This document shows, in pieces, positions 28,657 to 38,700 of a stretch of DNA of 64,000 nucleotides. A program made the position numbers and the translations under genes. The DNA is from Allotamlana fucoidanivorans (GTDB lineage Bacteria; Bacteroidota; Bacteroidia; Flavobacteriales; Flavobacteriaceae). The stretch covers positions 2,914,001-2,978,000 of the forward strand of contig NZ_CP074074.1 in the NCBI RefSeq assembly GCF_045788535.1. The letters run 5' to 3'. The stretch's first letter is position 1; each line of letters starts with the position of its first letter. The notes under the pieces were generated by a model, which searched no databases, was not told the origin of the DNA, and was given only the letters and a program-made list of their open reading frames with translations.

Positions 28657-30066
28657 ATGAGCATCCGTTTTTTTCGTTTTATACAAATAATGTGTGCATG
28701 CCTATGTTTTATAGGATGCAAGTCTCAAGACGACGGAAAAAATAGCGGAAACAGGAAGCCCAACGTCCTAATTATTTTAACAGATGATTTAGGTTACGGT
28801 GATATTTCATCTTTCGGACAAGCTATTTATAAAACACCAAATATTGACAGAATAGGAGCAGAAGGTGTTGTTGCTTCAAGTTTTTATGTGCCAACCCCAT
28901 ATTGTGCACCCTCAAGAGCTTCGTTGTTAACAGGTCGTTTTCCGTTACGTCATGACCTTATAAAAAACCCTACTCCAGATGCTCATATAGAAGTAGATAC
29001 CATTGGTTTAGCTCCAGAAGAGGTAACCATGGCCGAAGTTTTTAAAGACGCTGGTTATGCTACTAAAGCTATAGGAAAATGGCATTTAGGGCATTACCCA
29101 AAGTTTTTTCCAGTAGCGCAAGGGTTTGATGAGTATTATGGTATTTTGTATTCAAATGATATGCGTCCCGTTCAAATTATTAGAGATAGAGATACGGTTC
29201 AGTATCCTGTAGATCAGAGACATTTAACAAAAGACTATACGGCACAAGCAATTGACTTTATAACACGGAAAAAGGAAGGGCCTTTTCTTTTGTATTTGGC
29301 TCATGCTATGCCTCATAAACCTTTAGCGGCATCAAAGGCATTTTATACACCAAACACACCAAACGATTTATATGCTGATGTGGTTCGTGAGTTAGATTGG
29401 GGTGTTGGACAGGTTTTGCATACGTTAAAAGAGCTAAAGCTATTAAATAATACAATTATAATATTTATGTCAGATAATGGGCCTTGGTACGGTGGCAGTA
29501 CGGGAGGTTTTAAAGGTATGAAGGCGACCACTTGGGAAGGCGGTATTAGAGTACCTATGATGGTGAGATACCCTGAAGCATTCACAAAGGGTATGACTGT
29601 AAATGTGCCTATTTGGTCACTAGATATTTTACCAACTATATGCTCTTTAGCCAAAGTAGCAACTCCAAAAAATGTAGTTTTAGATGGACAAGATATCACA
29701 GCTCTATTACAAGGAAAAACGACAAAGCATGCTCCGGTATTTAGTATGCATGGAGATAATATAATGTCTGTTCGTAAAGGAGATTATAAATTATTTATAA
29801 GAAGGCCTCCAGGATTTGTAATTGAAGATTTTACAGGCTGGGTTGACCCTCGTGGACCAGATGGTAATACAATTATAGCACAAACAGAACAAGCTACACC
29901 TGCCAATTATCCTGGTGTTATACCTGTCTATCCCGAAAAAGATATTCAGTTATTTAATTTAAAAGAGGATCCTACTGAATCTAATAACCTATCTCAGGCT
30001 TACCCAGAATTAGTAGAAGAGTTATTAAAAATATATAACAACTTTCAAGAAAATTTGAAAAAGTAG
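28657..30066 (+). CDS. Sulfatase (S1 family), lipoprotein
   Basis: A 469-residue formylglycine-dependent sulfatase with lipobox FIGC (Cys21). The modification motif is CAPSR with Cys83; the metal motif LTDDLGYGD lies near residue 40, GKWHLGHYP near 140, and FMSDNGP near 270. It hydrolyses sulfate esters from sugars once Cys83 is converted by a formylglycine-generating enzyme, which is not in this window. The short ARSA-like layout with two consecutive Asp in TDD fits exo-acting sugar sulfatases. The next GH92 gene starts 1 nt after its stop codon, so sulfate removal and mannose release are strictly coexpressed. Confidence 0.93.
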   Translation: MSIRFFRFIQIMCACLCFIGCKSQDDGKNSGNRKPNVLIILTDDLGYGDISSFGQAIYKTPNIDRIGAEGVVASSFYVPTPYCAPSRASLLTGRFPLRHDLIKNPTPDAHIEVDTIGLAPEEVTMAEVFKDAGYATKAIGKWHLGHYPKFFPVAQGFDEYYGILYSNDMRPVQIIRDRDTVQYPVDQRHLTKDYTAQAIDFITRKKEGPFLLYLAHAMPHKPLAASKAFYTPNTPNDLYADVVRELDWGVGQVLHTLKELKLLNNTIIIFMSDNGPWYGGSTGGFKGMKATTWEGGIRVPMMVRYPEAFTKGMTVNVPIWSLDILPTICSLAKVATPKNVVLDGQDITALLQGKTTKHAPVFSMHGDNIMSVRKGDYKLFIRRPPGFVIEDFTGWVDPRGPDGNTIIAQTEQATPANYPGVIPVYPEKDIQLFNLKEDPTESNNLSQAYPELVEELLKIYNNFQENLKK

Positions 30067-30067
30067 T

Positions 30068-32308
30068 ATGAAAAGACTAACCGTATTATTATTGTTCAGT
30101 ATTGGCTTATTTTCTAAAATATGGGGACAGGAAGATTTTACAAAGTATATAGATCCTACCATAGGGAATGTATCTAGGTTTTTGGTGCCTACTTATCCAA
30201 CTATGCATCAGCCCAATCAAATGCTCAGAATGTTTCCTGTTAAGAAGGATTATATTTCAGATGAAGTAGAAGCATTTCCTTTGCAAGTGATTAGTCATAG
30301 GCGCCCAGGTTCAATTCAAATGAAAGCCTTTTCTGGATATGATATTCAAAAAACGCAAAATCAAAGCATGATAATAGATCATGATTTGGAGGTATATCAC
30401 CCATGGTTTTACCAAACGTATCTTATTGAAGACAATATAAAGGTGAGTTTTACCCCAGGGAAAAAAGCGGCTATTTATAAAATTGAATTCCTTGAACAAA
30501 ACCTTAAAACTTTAATGTTTAAAGGTAAAGGTGCTAATAAAATGACGCTGGCAATACATGAAAATGGCACTTTTAGTATGGCTGAAACTGTTGAAGAGCT
30601 TACAAGAGGAACCAACCCTAAAAGGAAGCTAGTTAAGGTATATGCACATGCTTTATTGGTTAATGAAAACAATGAAACTATGCAATTAAATAAAGTTGAT
30701 ACCACTAACTCTAAATTTCTTATACAGTTTAAGGGAGATTCAATAGTGTATTTAAAATATGCAATTTCGTACATCAGCCACGAGCAAGCAAAAATCAATT
30801 TAGAAAAAGAGCTATCTGGAGTGGATTTTAATGATTTACAAGCATCAGCTAAAAAGTCATGGGATAAAGTTACTAATCAAATTCAAGTTGAAGGCGGCAC
30901 AGAGGCACAAAAAAGAGCATTTTATACAGCGCTTTACAGAACCTATGAACGTATGGTTGATATTAATGAATATGGCCAATATTTTAGTGGCTACGACAAT
31001 AAAACACACAAAAGTAATAGCTCTTTTTATGTTGATGATTGGGTTTGGGATACCTATAGAGCGCATCACCCCTTAAGAACCATTTTAACTCCAAGTATGG
31101 AAGAGGAAATGTTAGATTCTTATGTGAAAATGTACGAGCAAAGCGGTTGGATGCCAACATTCCCAATTGTTGATGGAAATAGTATGTGTATGAATTCATA
31201 CCATTCAAGTGCATTGTTTTTAGATGCTTACAGAAAGGGTTTAAAAGATTACGATATTGAAAAAGCTTACCAAGGTATTAAGAAAAATTTAACCCAAGGT
31301 ACATTTATACCATGGCGACAAGGCTATCCTAAAGAGACTATAGATGATTTTTACCATGAAAATGGTTTCTACCCCGCTTTACATCCAGGAGAAAAGGAAA
31401 CTATTGCCAACATGGATGGGTTTGAGAAACGTCAAGCCGTAGCGGTGTCTTTAGGTATTAGTTTTGATTTTTGGGTGTTAAGTGAATTAGCAAAAGAATT
31501 AGGTGAAAATAAGGAAGCAAAGGCGTTTTCTGAAAAAGGAAATAATTATAAAAAATTATGGCGTGATGAATATAAACTGTTTATGCCAAAGGATGATAAA
31601 GGGAATTGGATAGATATAAATCCTAAGTCCGCAGGAGGTAGAGGTTACAGAGATTATTATGATGAAAACAATGGATGGACTTATGCTTGGGATGTGCAAC
31701 AAGACATTCAAGGATTAATAAATTTATTGGGCGGTAAGGAACAAGCAGAGGCTAGATTAGACCAAATGTTTAGAGAACCCTTAGGTATGAGAAAGAATGA
31801 ATTCTTTTTAGACGGTTCTAATTCCACTGGTATGGTAGGACAGTTTTCTATGGGTAATGAACCTTCATTTCACATCCCTTATTTATACAACTATTTTGGA
31901 GCGCCTTGGAAGACACAAAAGAAAACAAGGTTTTTGTTAGATGTTTGGTTTAAAGATAATGTTTTTGGTGTGCCAGGAGATGAGGATGGTGGCGGAATGT
32001 CTGCTTTTGTAGTGTTTTCTTCAATGGGATTATATCCAACCACCCCAGGACTACCTTTTTACGATATCACGAGCCCTATATTTGAAAAAACTTCGATAAA
32101 ACTTGAAAACGGAAAGACTTTTACTGTTTTGGCAGAAGGTGCTAGTAAGAAAAAAAAATATATTCAAAAAGCATTTTTAAACGGTAAAGAGATTACAAGT
32201 CCCTTTATTACCCATAAGCAAATTATGGATGGCGCCACTTTAAAACTTGTGTTAGGAGCAATGCCTAATAAAGAATGGGGAAAACATACAAGCCTACCCA
32301 AATACTAA
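30068..32308 (+). CDS. GH92 family alpha-mannosidase-like protein, divergent class
   Basis: A 746-residue secreted protein with signal peptide ending IWGQ. It is the clear paralogue of the gene at 20426: both have VPTYPT and the run DDWxWDxYRAHHPLR, and both end the active-site loop with GDEDGGGM. The probable acid Glu is in DENNGW (about 533) and GDED is at about 638-641. The shared unusual residues suggest a substrate other than the plain alpha-mannose unit, possibly a modified or branched one; the adjoining sulfatase supports a desulfated product as substrate, but that is inferred. The next gene overlaps its stop codon by one base. Confidence 0.88.
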   Translation: MKRLTVLLLFSIGLFSKIWGQEDFTKYIDPTIGNVSRFLVPTYPTMHQPNQMLRMFPVKKDYISDEVEAFPLQVISHRRPGSIQMKAFSGYDIQKTQNQSMIIDHDLEVYHPWFYQTYLIEDNIKVSFTPGKKAAIYKIEFLEQNLKTLMFKGKGANKMTLAIHENGTFSMAETVEELTRGTNPKRKLVKVYAHALLVNENNETMQLNKVDTTNSKFLIQFKGDSIVYLKYAISYISHEQAKINLEKELSGVDFNDLQASAKKSWDKVTNQIQVEGGTEAQKRAFYTALYRTYERMVDINEYGQYFSGYDNKTHKSNSSFYVDDWVWDTYRAHHPLRTILTPSMEEEMLDSYVKMYEQSGWMPTFPIVDGNSMCMNSYHSSALFLDAYRKGLKDYDIEKAYQGIKKNLTQGTFIPWRQGYPKETIDDFYHENGFYPALHPGEKETIANMDGFEKRQAVAVSLGISFDFWVLSELAKELGENKEAKAFSEKGNNYKKLWRDEYKLFMPKDDKGNWIDINPKSAGGRGYRDYYDENNGWTYAWDVQQDIQGLINLLGGKEQAEARLDQMFREPLGMRKNEFFLDGSNSTGMVGQFSMGNEPSFHIPYLYNYFGAPWKTQKKTRFLLDVWFKDNVFGVPGDEDGGGMSAFVVFSSMGLYPTTPGLPFYDITSPIFEKTSIKLENGKTFTVLAEGASKKKKYIQKAFLNGKEITSPFITHKQIMDGATLKLVLGAMPNKEWGKHTSLPKY

Positions 32309-33234
32309 TGACTTTGAACAGTTTAAATAATAGCGGAATAGAAAAAGATGTTAAAAGAATAGTATTAGCAATAGCATTACTGTTACTCTTTTTTGCAACG
32401 ATTTCAGCGCAAGAAAAGGGTAATGAATTAAATGACGCTAAACAACTCTCTTTAATGACCTATAACATAAAGTTTGCAAGTGCTAACTACAATCCTCTAT
32501 GGAGGGACAGGCGAGATATGCAAGTTGATTTAATTAACAAGTATCAACCAGATGTTATCGCCACCCAAGAGGGGTTAAAAGAACAAATAGACTTTTTAGA
32601 GGCGCAATTGCCAGATTATGTTATGGTAGGTGAAGGAAGACAAGGTGGAGATGATGATGAGCACATGGCTATTTTTTATAGGCGAGACAAGTTTCGTTTA
32701 AGAGAGTTAAACAGTTTTGCTTTATCAAAAACACCTGAAGTACTAGGGAGTGGGCCTGATATAAACCCTAGAATAGTGACATGGGTGAGGTTAGCTTATA
32801 AAAATATTCCAGAAGAAGAAGTAGGCTACCCGTATCCAGAAGATTATAGAGGACACTGGGAGAATAACAAAGAGTTCTACGTTTTTAATACGCATTTTTT
32901 TAATGGTCATGAGCCTTTAGGAAGGCTAAACGCAGCCATAATGATCAAAGAAAAACTTGAAGAATTGTATCAATTTGGTAGTTGGGAAAATAACAAGCCT
33001 ATTTTTTTAATGGGTGATTTTAATTGTCAACCTAAAAGTGAACCACATCAAATATTTGTGGGTGAAGACAAATTTTTAAAAGACCCTAATACAATACATG
33101 ATACCAAAATAGATTGGATTTTATTTAAAGGTAATGTAGAAGCTCAAAGTTATAAAGAGCTAGACTATAATATTAATGGCGTTTATCCTTCTGATCATAA
33201 ACCCATCCTAGTAACCTTTAGAGTTAACAAATAA
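32308..33234 (+). CDS. Endonuclease/exonuclease/phosphatase-fold secreted hydrolase
   Basis: A 308-residue protein of the EEP (DNase I-like) fold with a signal sequence ending TISAQ. Fold motifs are present in order: TYNIKFAS, ATQEGLKEQ (metal Glu), NTHFFNGHEPLGRL, LMGDFNCQP and YPSDHKPILV, with IDWILF before the last. I chose ATG 32308, which overlaps the preceding stop as TAATG, over an upstream start at 32275 inside the GH92 gene. Family members cleave phosphodiesters or phosphomonoesters of nucleic acids, inositols or lipids; in a PUL it probably acts on phosphorylated glycans, but nuclease activity is possible. Confidence 0.9.
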   Translation: MTLNSLNNSGIEKDVKRIVLAIALLLLFFATISAQEKGNELNDAKQLSLMTYNIKFASANYNPLWRDRRDMQVDLINKYQPDVIATQEGLKEQIDFLEAQLPDYVMVGEGRQGGDDDEHMAIFYRRDKFRLRELNSFALSKTPEVLGSGPDINPRIVTWVRLAYKNIPEEEVGYPYPEDYRGHWENNKEFYVFNTHFFNGHEPLGRLNAAIMIKEKLEELYQFGSWENNKPIFLMGDFNCQPKSEPHQIFVGEDKFLKDPNTIHDTKIDWILFKGNVEAQSYKELDYNINGVYPSDHKPILVTFRVNK

Positions 33235-33264
33235 TTAAACACAAACTAAAACTAAATTATAAAC

Positions 33265-35625
33265 ATGAAAAAAGTATATTTTTTAAGAGTTGTACTACTC
33301 TTCGTCATATGTCATAGCAGCCTTTCTGTATGGTCTCAAGATGAAATGCAGGGAAAACTAATGATGGGCTATCAGGGGTGGTTTTTAGCCAGAGGAGATT
33401 CTTCAGGACCAAATGAATGGCGTCATTGGTTTAGAAGCACAACAAATCCTTCTCCAGAGAATTTTACTATCGATATGTGGCCAGATATGACTGAATATAC
33501 TGTAAAGTATAATACTAATATGACCTATTCAGATGGCTCAAATGCTCAATTGTTTTCTTCACATGATTTAAGTACTACAAGAACACACTTTAAATGGATG
33601 AAAGATTATAATGTTCATGGGGTACATTTGCAACGGTTTTTAGGTGAAATAGAAGATCCGCGTTTTTTTCAGGCTAGAAACAATGTATTGCAAAATGTAA
33701 TGACTGCTGCGGCTGAATATGACCGTCATTTTTCTGTGATGTATGACCTTTCTGGAGTACCAGATGATGGGCAACTGTATAATAAGCTTATAACAGATTG
33801 GGAGTATTTAGTGGACACGTATGATGTTTTAAACGCACAAGGTTATGTGAAAGAAGATGACCGACCTGTAGTAGCACTTTGGGGAATTGGTTTTAGAGGA
33901 AGAGGTCTTCAAGCAGCAACATTTCAAGCAATTATAGATTATTTTCATACCAATGCAGATCCTAAATATAGAGCTTACGTAATGGGAGGTGTGCCAGATG
34001 GTTGGCGTACCTTAAGTGGCTCTTCTGAATCAGGATCAGAATGGGCAGCTATTTATAATTCTTTAGATATGATTAGCCCTTGGTCTGTGGGGAGATATGG
34101 TAGTAATAGCGGCGCAGATAATTGGAAAACCAGTAATATTGAACCTGATTTGCAGCGGTGTAATGAAAATGGAGTAGATTATATGCCTGTTATTTGGCCA
34201 GGATTTTCATGGTTAAACTTACATGACGGACCTCTAAATCAAATACCTCGTAATAAAGGTGAGTTTTATTGGAGACAAGCCTATAATGCTATTTCAGCTG
34301 GTGTAAAATATATCTATGTAGCCATGTTTGATGAGGTTGATGAAGCTACTGCGATGTTTAAAATTGCAGAAAATAAAGAGCAGTTACCTGTTGAAGCCAA
34401 AGAGATTTTAGTACCTCTTGATGCTGACGGAACAAAGTTGCCAAGTGATTGGTATTTACAGCTAGCAGATCAAACTCAGCTGATGCTAGAAGGTTCTATA
34501 GCTTTAACACCAACTATTCCTATTGAACCAACGTTTCCAAACGCTAGTGATGCTGAATTTGTATCTCAACAAAATGTGCCTCAAACTATGGAACTCGATG
34601 AAGTTGTAGAGGTGAGTGTTACAATGAAGAATACAGGTGCTACAACCTGGACAAAATCAGAAAATTTTGTTTTAGGTAGCCAAAGTCCAGAGGGTAATAA
34701 TAATTGGAAAATAGCGGCTGTAGAATTGTCAGAATCTGATGCTATTCAGCCTGGTGAAGAAAAAACGTTTACTTTCAATATACAGGCACCATTAGCTTCT
34801 GGTATAATTGGGTTTCAATGGCAAATGAAACAGCTTACAAAGGGTAGTTTTGGTGATTTATCTTCACAAGTTTTTATTACTGTTGGAGGTGGCGGCGATT
34901 ATGTAGATGATTGTGATTCAAAGGACGAGTGGAATCCAAATAGTTTGGTGTTAAACACTACAGATCAACTTCAGGGAGTTGGATGTTTACAACATAGTGG
35001 TTCTAGTACAGATGAATTTTCTAAAGCCTTTTCAGAACCGTATAATTCTAGTGTTATTCCTTCAGAAGCTGTATTGCAGTTTTGGTATTATGTTTCAGAT
35101 ATTTCAGTATTGAATTCAGAAAATCAAGTAGAATTAGGAAGTTCAGGGAGAGCAGATCAAAATGAGTATAACTGGTCTTTAACAGGTCTTCAAGTAGGGT
35201 GGAATCTTGTTCAATTAAAAATAAGTGATGCCGGAGTTATTGGAAGTCCAGATTTAAACAATATCAATTGGTTTAGATTATATAGATTTAAATCTGGTAG
35301 TAATACCACAAGAATTGATGCTATTCAAATTATTAGAGATCCAAGTTTGGGTGTAGATGATATTTCTAAGAATGTTCAGTGGAGTGTATATCCAAACCCT
35401 GCAGAAAATCTGTTTAATTTGAGTATTAATATTTCTCAAAGTACCAATGTTAAAGTAACTCTTTTGAATATGTTAGGTCAAAAAGTGTATCAATCAAATA
35501 ATGAAGCAGTTAATCCTGGGAATTACACACGCAAGGTTTCTGTTAATCATTTAAAGAGTGGTACTTATTTTATGAAAATCAATGTAAATGCTACCAATTT
35601 TTATAAAAAGATAGTTGTTAAATAA
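33265..35625 (+). CDS. GH71/GH99-like multidomain surface protein with Por sorting domain
   Basis: A 786-residue multimodular protein: signal peptide (about 1-25), GH71/99-like domain (about 30-400), NBR1-type Ig-like domain (about 430-540; VTMKNTGATTWTKSENF), a carbohydrate-binding-like beta-sandwich (about 547-692; DDCDSKDEWNP, QFWYYVSD, NWFRLYRF), and a type A Por sorting domain (about 705-786; YPNPAENLF, KSGTYFMKI). It is therefore exported by type IX secretion and anchored or released at the surface. Its active-site motif reads MFDEVDEATAM; the two Glu (357, 360) are kept but Gly is changed to Ala. The last two modules recur in the protein at 39289. A hairpin follows. Confidence 0.9.
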   Translation: MKKVYFLRVVLLFVICHSSLSVWSQDEMQGKLMMGYQGWFLARGDSSGPNEWRHWFRSTTNPSPENFTIDMWPDMTEYTVKYNTNMTYSDGSNAQLFSSHDLSTTRTHFKWMKDYNVHGVHLQRFLGEIEDPRFFQARNNVLQNVMTAAAEYDRHFSVMYDLSGVPDDGQLYNKLITDWEYLVDTYDVLNAQGYVKEDDRPVVALWGIGFRGRGLQAATFQAIIDYFHTNADPKYRAYVMGGVPDGWRTLSGSSESGSEWAAIYNSLDMISPWSVGRYGSNSGADNWKTSNIEPDLQRCNENGVDYMPVIWPGFSWLNLHDGPLNQIPRNKGEFYWRQAYNAISAGVKYIYVAMFDEVDEATAMFKIAENKEQLPVEAKEILVPLDADGTKLPSDWYLQLADQTQLMLEGSIALTPTIPIEPTFPNASDAEFVSQQNVPQTMELDEVVEVSVTMKNTGATTWTKSENFVLGSQSPEGNNNWKIAAVELSESDAIQPGEEKTFTFNIQAPLASGIIGFQWQMKQLTKGSFGDLSSQVFITVGGGGDYVDDCDSKDEWNPNSLVLNTTDQLQGVGCLQHSGSSTDEFSKAFSEPYNSSVIPSEAVLQFWYYVSDISVLNSENQVELGSSGRADQNEYNWSLTGLQVGWNLVQLKISDAGVIGSPDLNNINWFRLYRFKSGSNTTRIDAIQIIRDPSLGVDDISKNVQWSVYPNPAENLFNLSINISQSTNVKVTLLNMLGQKVYQSNNEAVNPGNYTRKVSVNHLKSGTYFMKINVNATNFYKKIVVK

Positions 35626-35646
35626 TTTTATAGTTAATATGTAATC

Positions 35647-35690
35647 AAAACAACCATCAATATCTATTTGTATTGGTGGTTTGTTGTTTT
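35647..35690 (+). terminator. Hairpin between GH71/99-like and GH2 genes
   Basis: CCATCAATA (35654-35662) pairs with TATTGGTGG (35671-35679) with one G-U and an 8-nt loop; AAAACAA (35647-35653) can extend to TTGTTTT (35684-35690) across a small bulge. The T-rich end resembles an intrinsic terminator. No phased promoter is seen before GH2, so it may lower rather than block GH2 expression. Confidence 0.65.
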
Positions 35691-35706
35691 AAAATATAAG
35701 TTTTTT

Positions 35707-38700
35707 ATGAAGGGAGTACAATGGTTGTTTTTGGTTGCTATCCTTATATCGAATATATTGGAAGCGCAATCAATTCTATTTCATCATGATTTTGCACCTC
35801 AAGAAGGTTTAATAAAACACGTAGAAAGGCCTATTAGAGATGAAATTTGTTTAAATGGTGCATGGCAGTTTATGCCTGTTAAATTGGAAAAAGGAGTGTC
35901 TTTTGAAGATATTAAAAATCAAAAATTCCCTGAATTTAAATGGGAAGAAGTACCTTTAAAAGTACCTTCCCCATGGAATGTTAATGGGTTTACTAATGGT
36001 GAGGGGGGCGATTTTAAAAGTTTTCCTAGTTATCCAGAATCGTGGAATAACACTAAATCGGGTTGGCTAAAAAAAACAATTAAGATTCCAGCAGATTGGA
36101 CTAATAATCGTTTTATATTACATTTTGAAGCCGTAGCAGGTTATGCTAAAGTGTTTGTTAATGGCATAGCAGTAGGCGAACACTTTGATTCTTTTTTGCC
36201 GTTTAGTTTTGATATAACAGAGCATGTAACAACAGTAGAAACACTAGAGGTTGTGGTTTGGGTAGCTCACGGAAGTCTGTTAAATGACCCAGGAAACTAT
36301 GGGAGAAGAAATTATGTAGCAGGTTCTTTTTGGGGAATTTTTATAGCAGGAATTTGGCAAGATGTATTTCTGCAAAAGATTCCTAATATATACATAGAAG
36401 ATACGTTTATTAAACCATTAGTTTCAAATAACACTTTAGAAGTTGAAGTTGAAATAAAAAACACTACAGCTCAACAGGTTAAATTTTCTATTGATGCAGA
36501 GGTGAAAAGATGGGTTAATTTAGTTGGCAAGTCTAATTTAAACACCCCTTTAGTAAATTGGAAGTTAGGAGAAAAGGCATTAGACTTTGAGTCTGAAAAG
36601 TTGCATATAGGTCCTTATGAAAGTAAGGTATTTATTCTAAAAACAAAAGTAGATGGTTCATTAGATTTATGGTCACCTGAAAGCCCAAATCTGTATGGGT
36701 TAGTACTTAAGGTAAATACTAAAAGAAAAAATATAGACATTGATTATACACGTTTTGGTTGGAGAGAATTTAAAATTGATGATACTCAATTTTTACTTAA
36801 TAATAAACCAATTCAAATAAAGGGAGATTCTTGGCATTTTACAGGCGTTCCTCAAATGACTAGGCGGTACGCTTATGCATGGTATAAAATGTTGTTAGAT
36901 GCAAATGCTAACGGATTGCGTTTACATGCGCAAGTATTTCCTAGGTTTTACCTTGAAATGGCTGATGAAATGGGAATTTGTGTTTTAGACGAAACTGCTA
37001 TTTGGTCGAGTGATGGTGGACCAAAGATTGATTCTGAAATTTATTGGCAAGCGTGTAGACAACATGTTAAAAATTTAGTGTTAAGAGATAGAAACTACCC
37101 ATCTGTAATGGGATGGAGTGTTTGTAATGAAACACTTCCAGTAACTAAGCATGTTTTTAACGCACCTCAAAAACTCATTGAAAAAAATATTGAAGAGATT
37201 AATAACTGGGTAGCAATAGTACAAGCTAATGATCCTACACGTACATGGATTTCTGGTGATGGTGAAACTCAAGAAAAAACAGATTTACCTACAGTTATAG
37301 GGCATTATGGAAATTTTAATGCTTTAAAACATTGGTCAAGCCAAAACAAACCATGGGGTATTGGAGAAACAGGAATGGCATACTATGGTACCCCAGCACA
37401 AGTAGCTAAAGTAAATGGAGATAGAGCTTATGAATCTCAATTAGGTAGAATGGAAGGTTTAGCAGGAGAAGCTTTTAATCTAATAAGTAAACAAAGAGAT
37501 TATAATGCATCATATAGTTCAGTTTTTAATTTGGCTTGGTATGGTTTAAAACCCTTAGCGTTGGGATTAACAGATACTTCTATGGCTCCTACATTAAACG
37601 ATGGTATAATTTTTCACCCTTATCAAGAGGGTAAACCAGGGTATCAACCAGAAAGATTAGGTCCTTATTGTACTACTTTCAATCCAGGATATGACCCAAC
37701 ATTACCTTTATATAAACCTTGGCCTTTATTTGAAGCTGTTAAAGCGGCCTATTCAGATAACTATAAAAGCATAGATAATAAATGGGCCGTTAAAAAGGAC
37801 AATAGAGTTAAAAGAGCAACGTACAAGCCTAAAGAAGGTATTGTGTTTTTATCAGGAACTGCCAACTCAAAATTAAAGCAAAACTTAGAAAACTTGGGTC
37901 TTGAGTTTGAATCTTTAAATGCTGCAAAAAATCAATTGATTATAGTCGATGGTCAACAACCTATTGGAGCTACTAAAAAGCTTTTGTTTGAGTTAAGAAC
38001 TGCAACACAGAAAGGAAGTCTTATTTACGTTTGGAGTGTATCTAAACAATCAAAAGCATTTATAGAGGCTGTTACAAATTGCAACCTAGAGTTATATAAT
38101 AGAAGGGCAACAAGTTATATCATAAATCAAGACCATGCTTTGTTAAGCGGTCTAAATAATGCAAGTTTTTATTTTTCGGAAATTATAAAAGAGCCTGTTT
38201 CTAAAATTTCATTAGGAGGAAAGTTACTTGAAAATTCTCAAGTCCTTTTAAAAGCATGCGATACAGATTGGCAAAAATGGAATTACCAAGGAGAGGATAT
38301 TAAAACAGCAAAAGTTTATAGAAATGAGAAAGAGTTTAAGCATCCTGGTAGCGTAATAGTTAGGAAAATTATAGGTGATGGAGAATTAATTGTTTCAACA
38401 GTTGATTTTTTTACTCTAGGAAATCAATCAAAGCATATGGTAAAAGACATGTTATTTAACTTGGGAGCTACTTTTAAAGAAGCGAAAAGCAATTTGCTAA
38501 GAGCTATTAATGAAGAGGGTATTTTACAACATGTAAACTTTTACGGAGCAGTAAAAAATGATAGTTATGAAATAGAGAAAGTATTCAAGCATTCTCCTTT
38601 AAAAGAAACAGAATTTGCTAATGTTGAAATAGGCACTATTACTAATGGTAAGCAATGGAAACTATTGTCTGCCAATAAAGAAGGAATCTTTAATTTTAAA

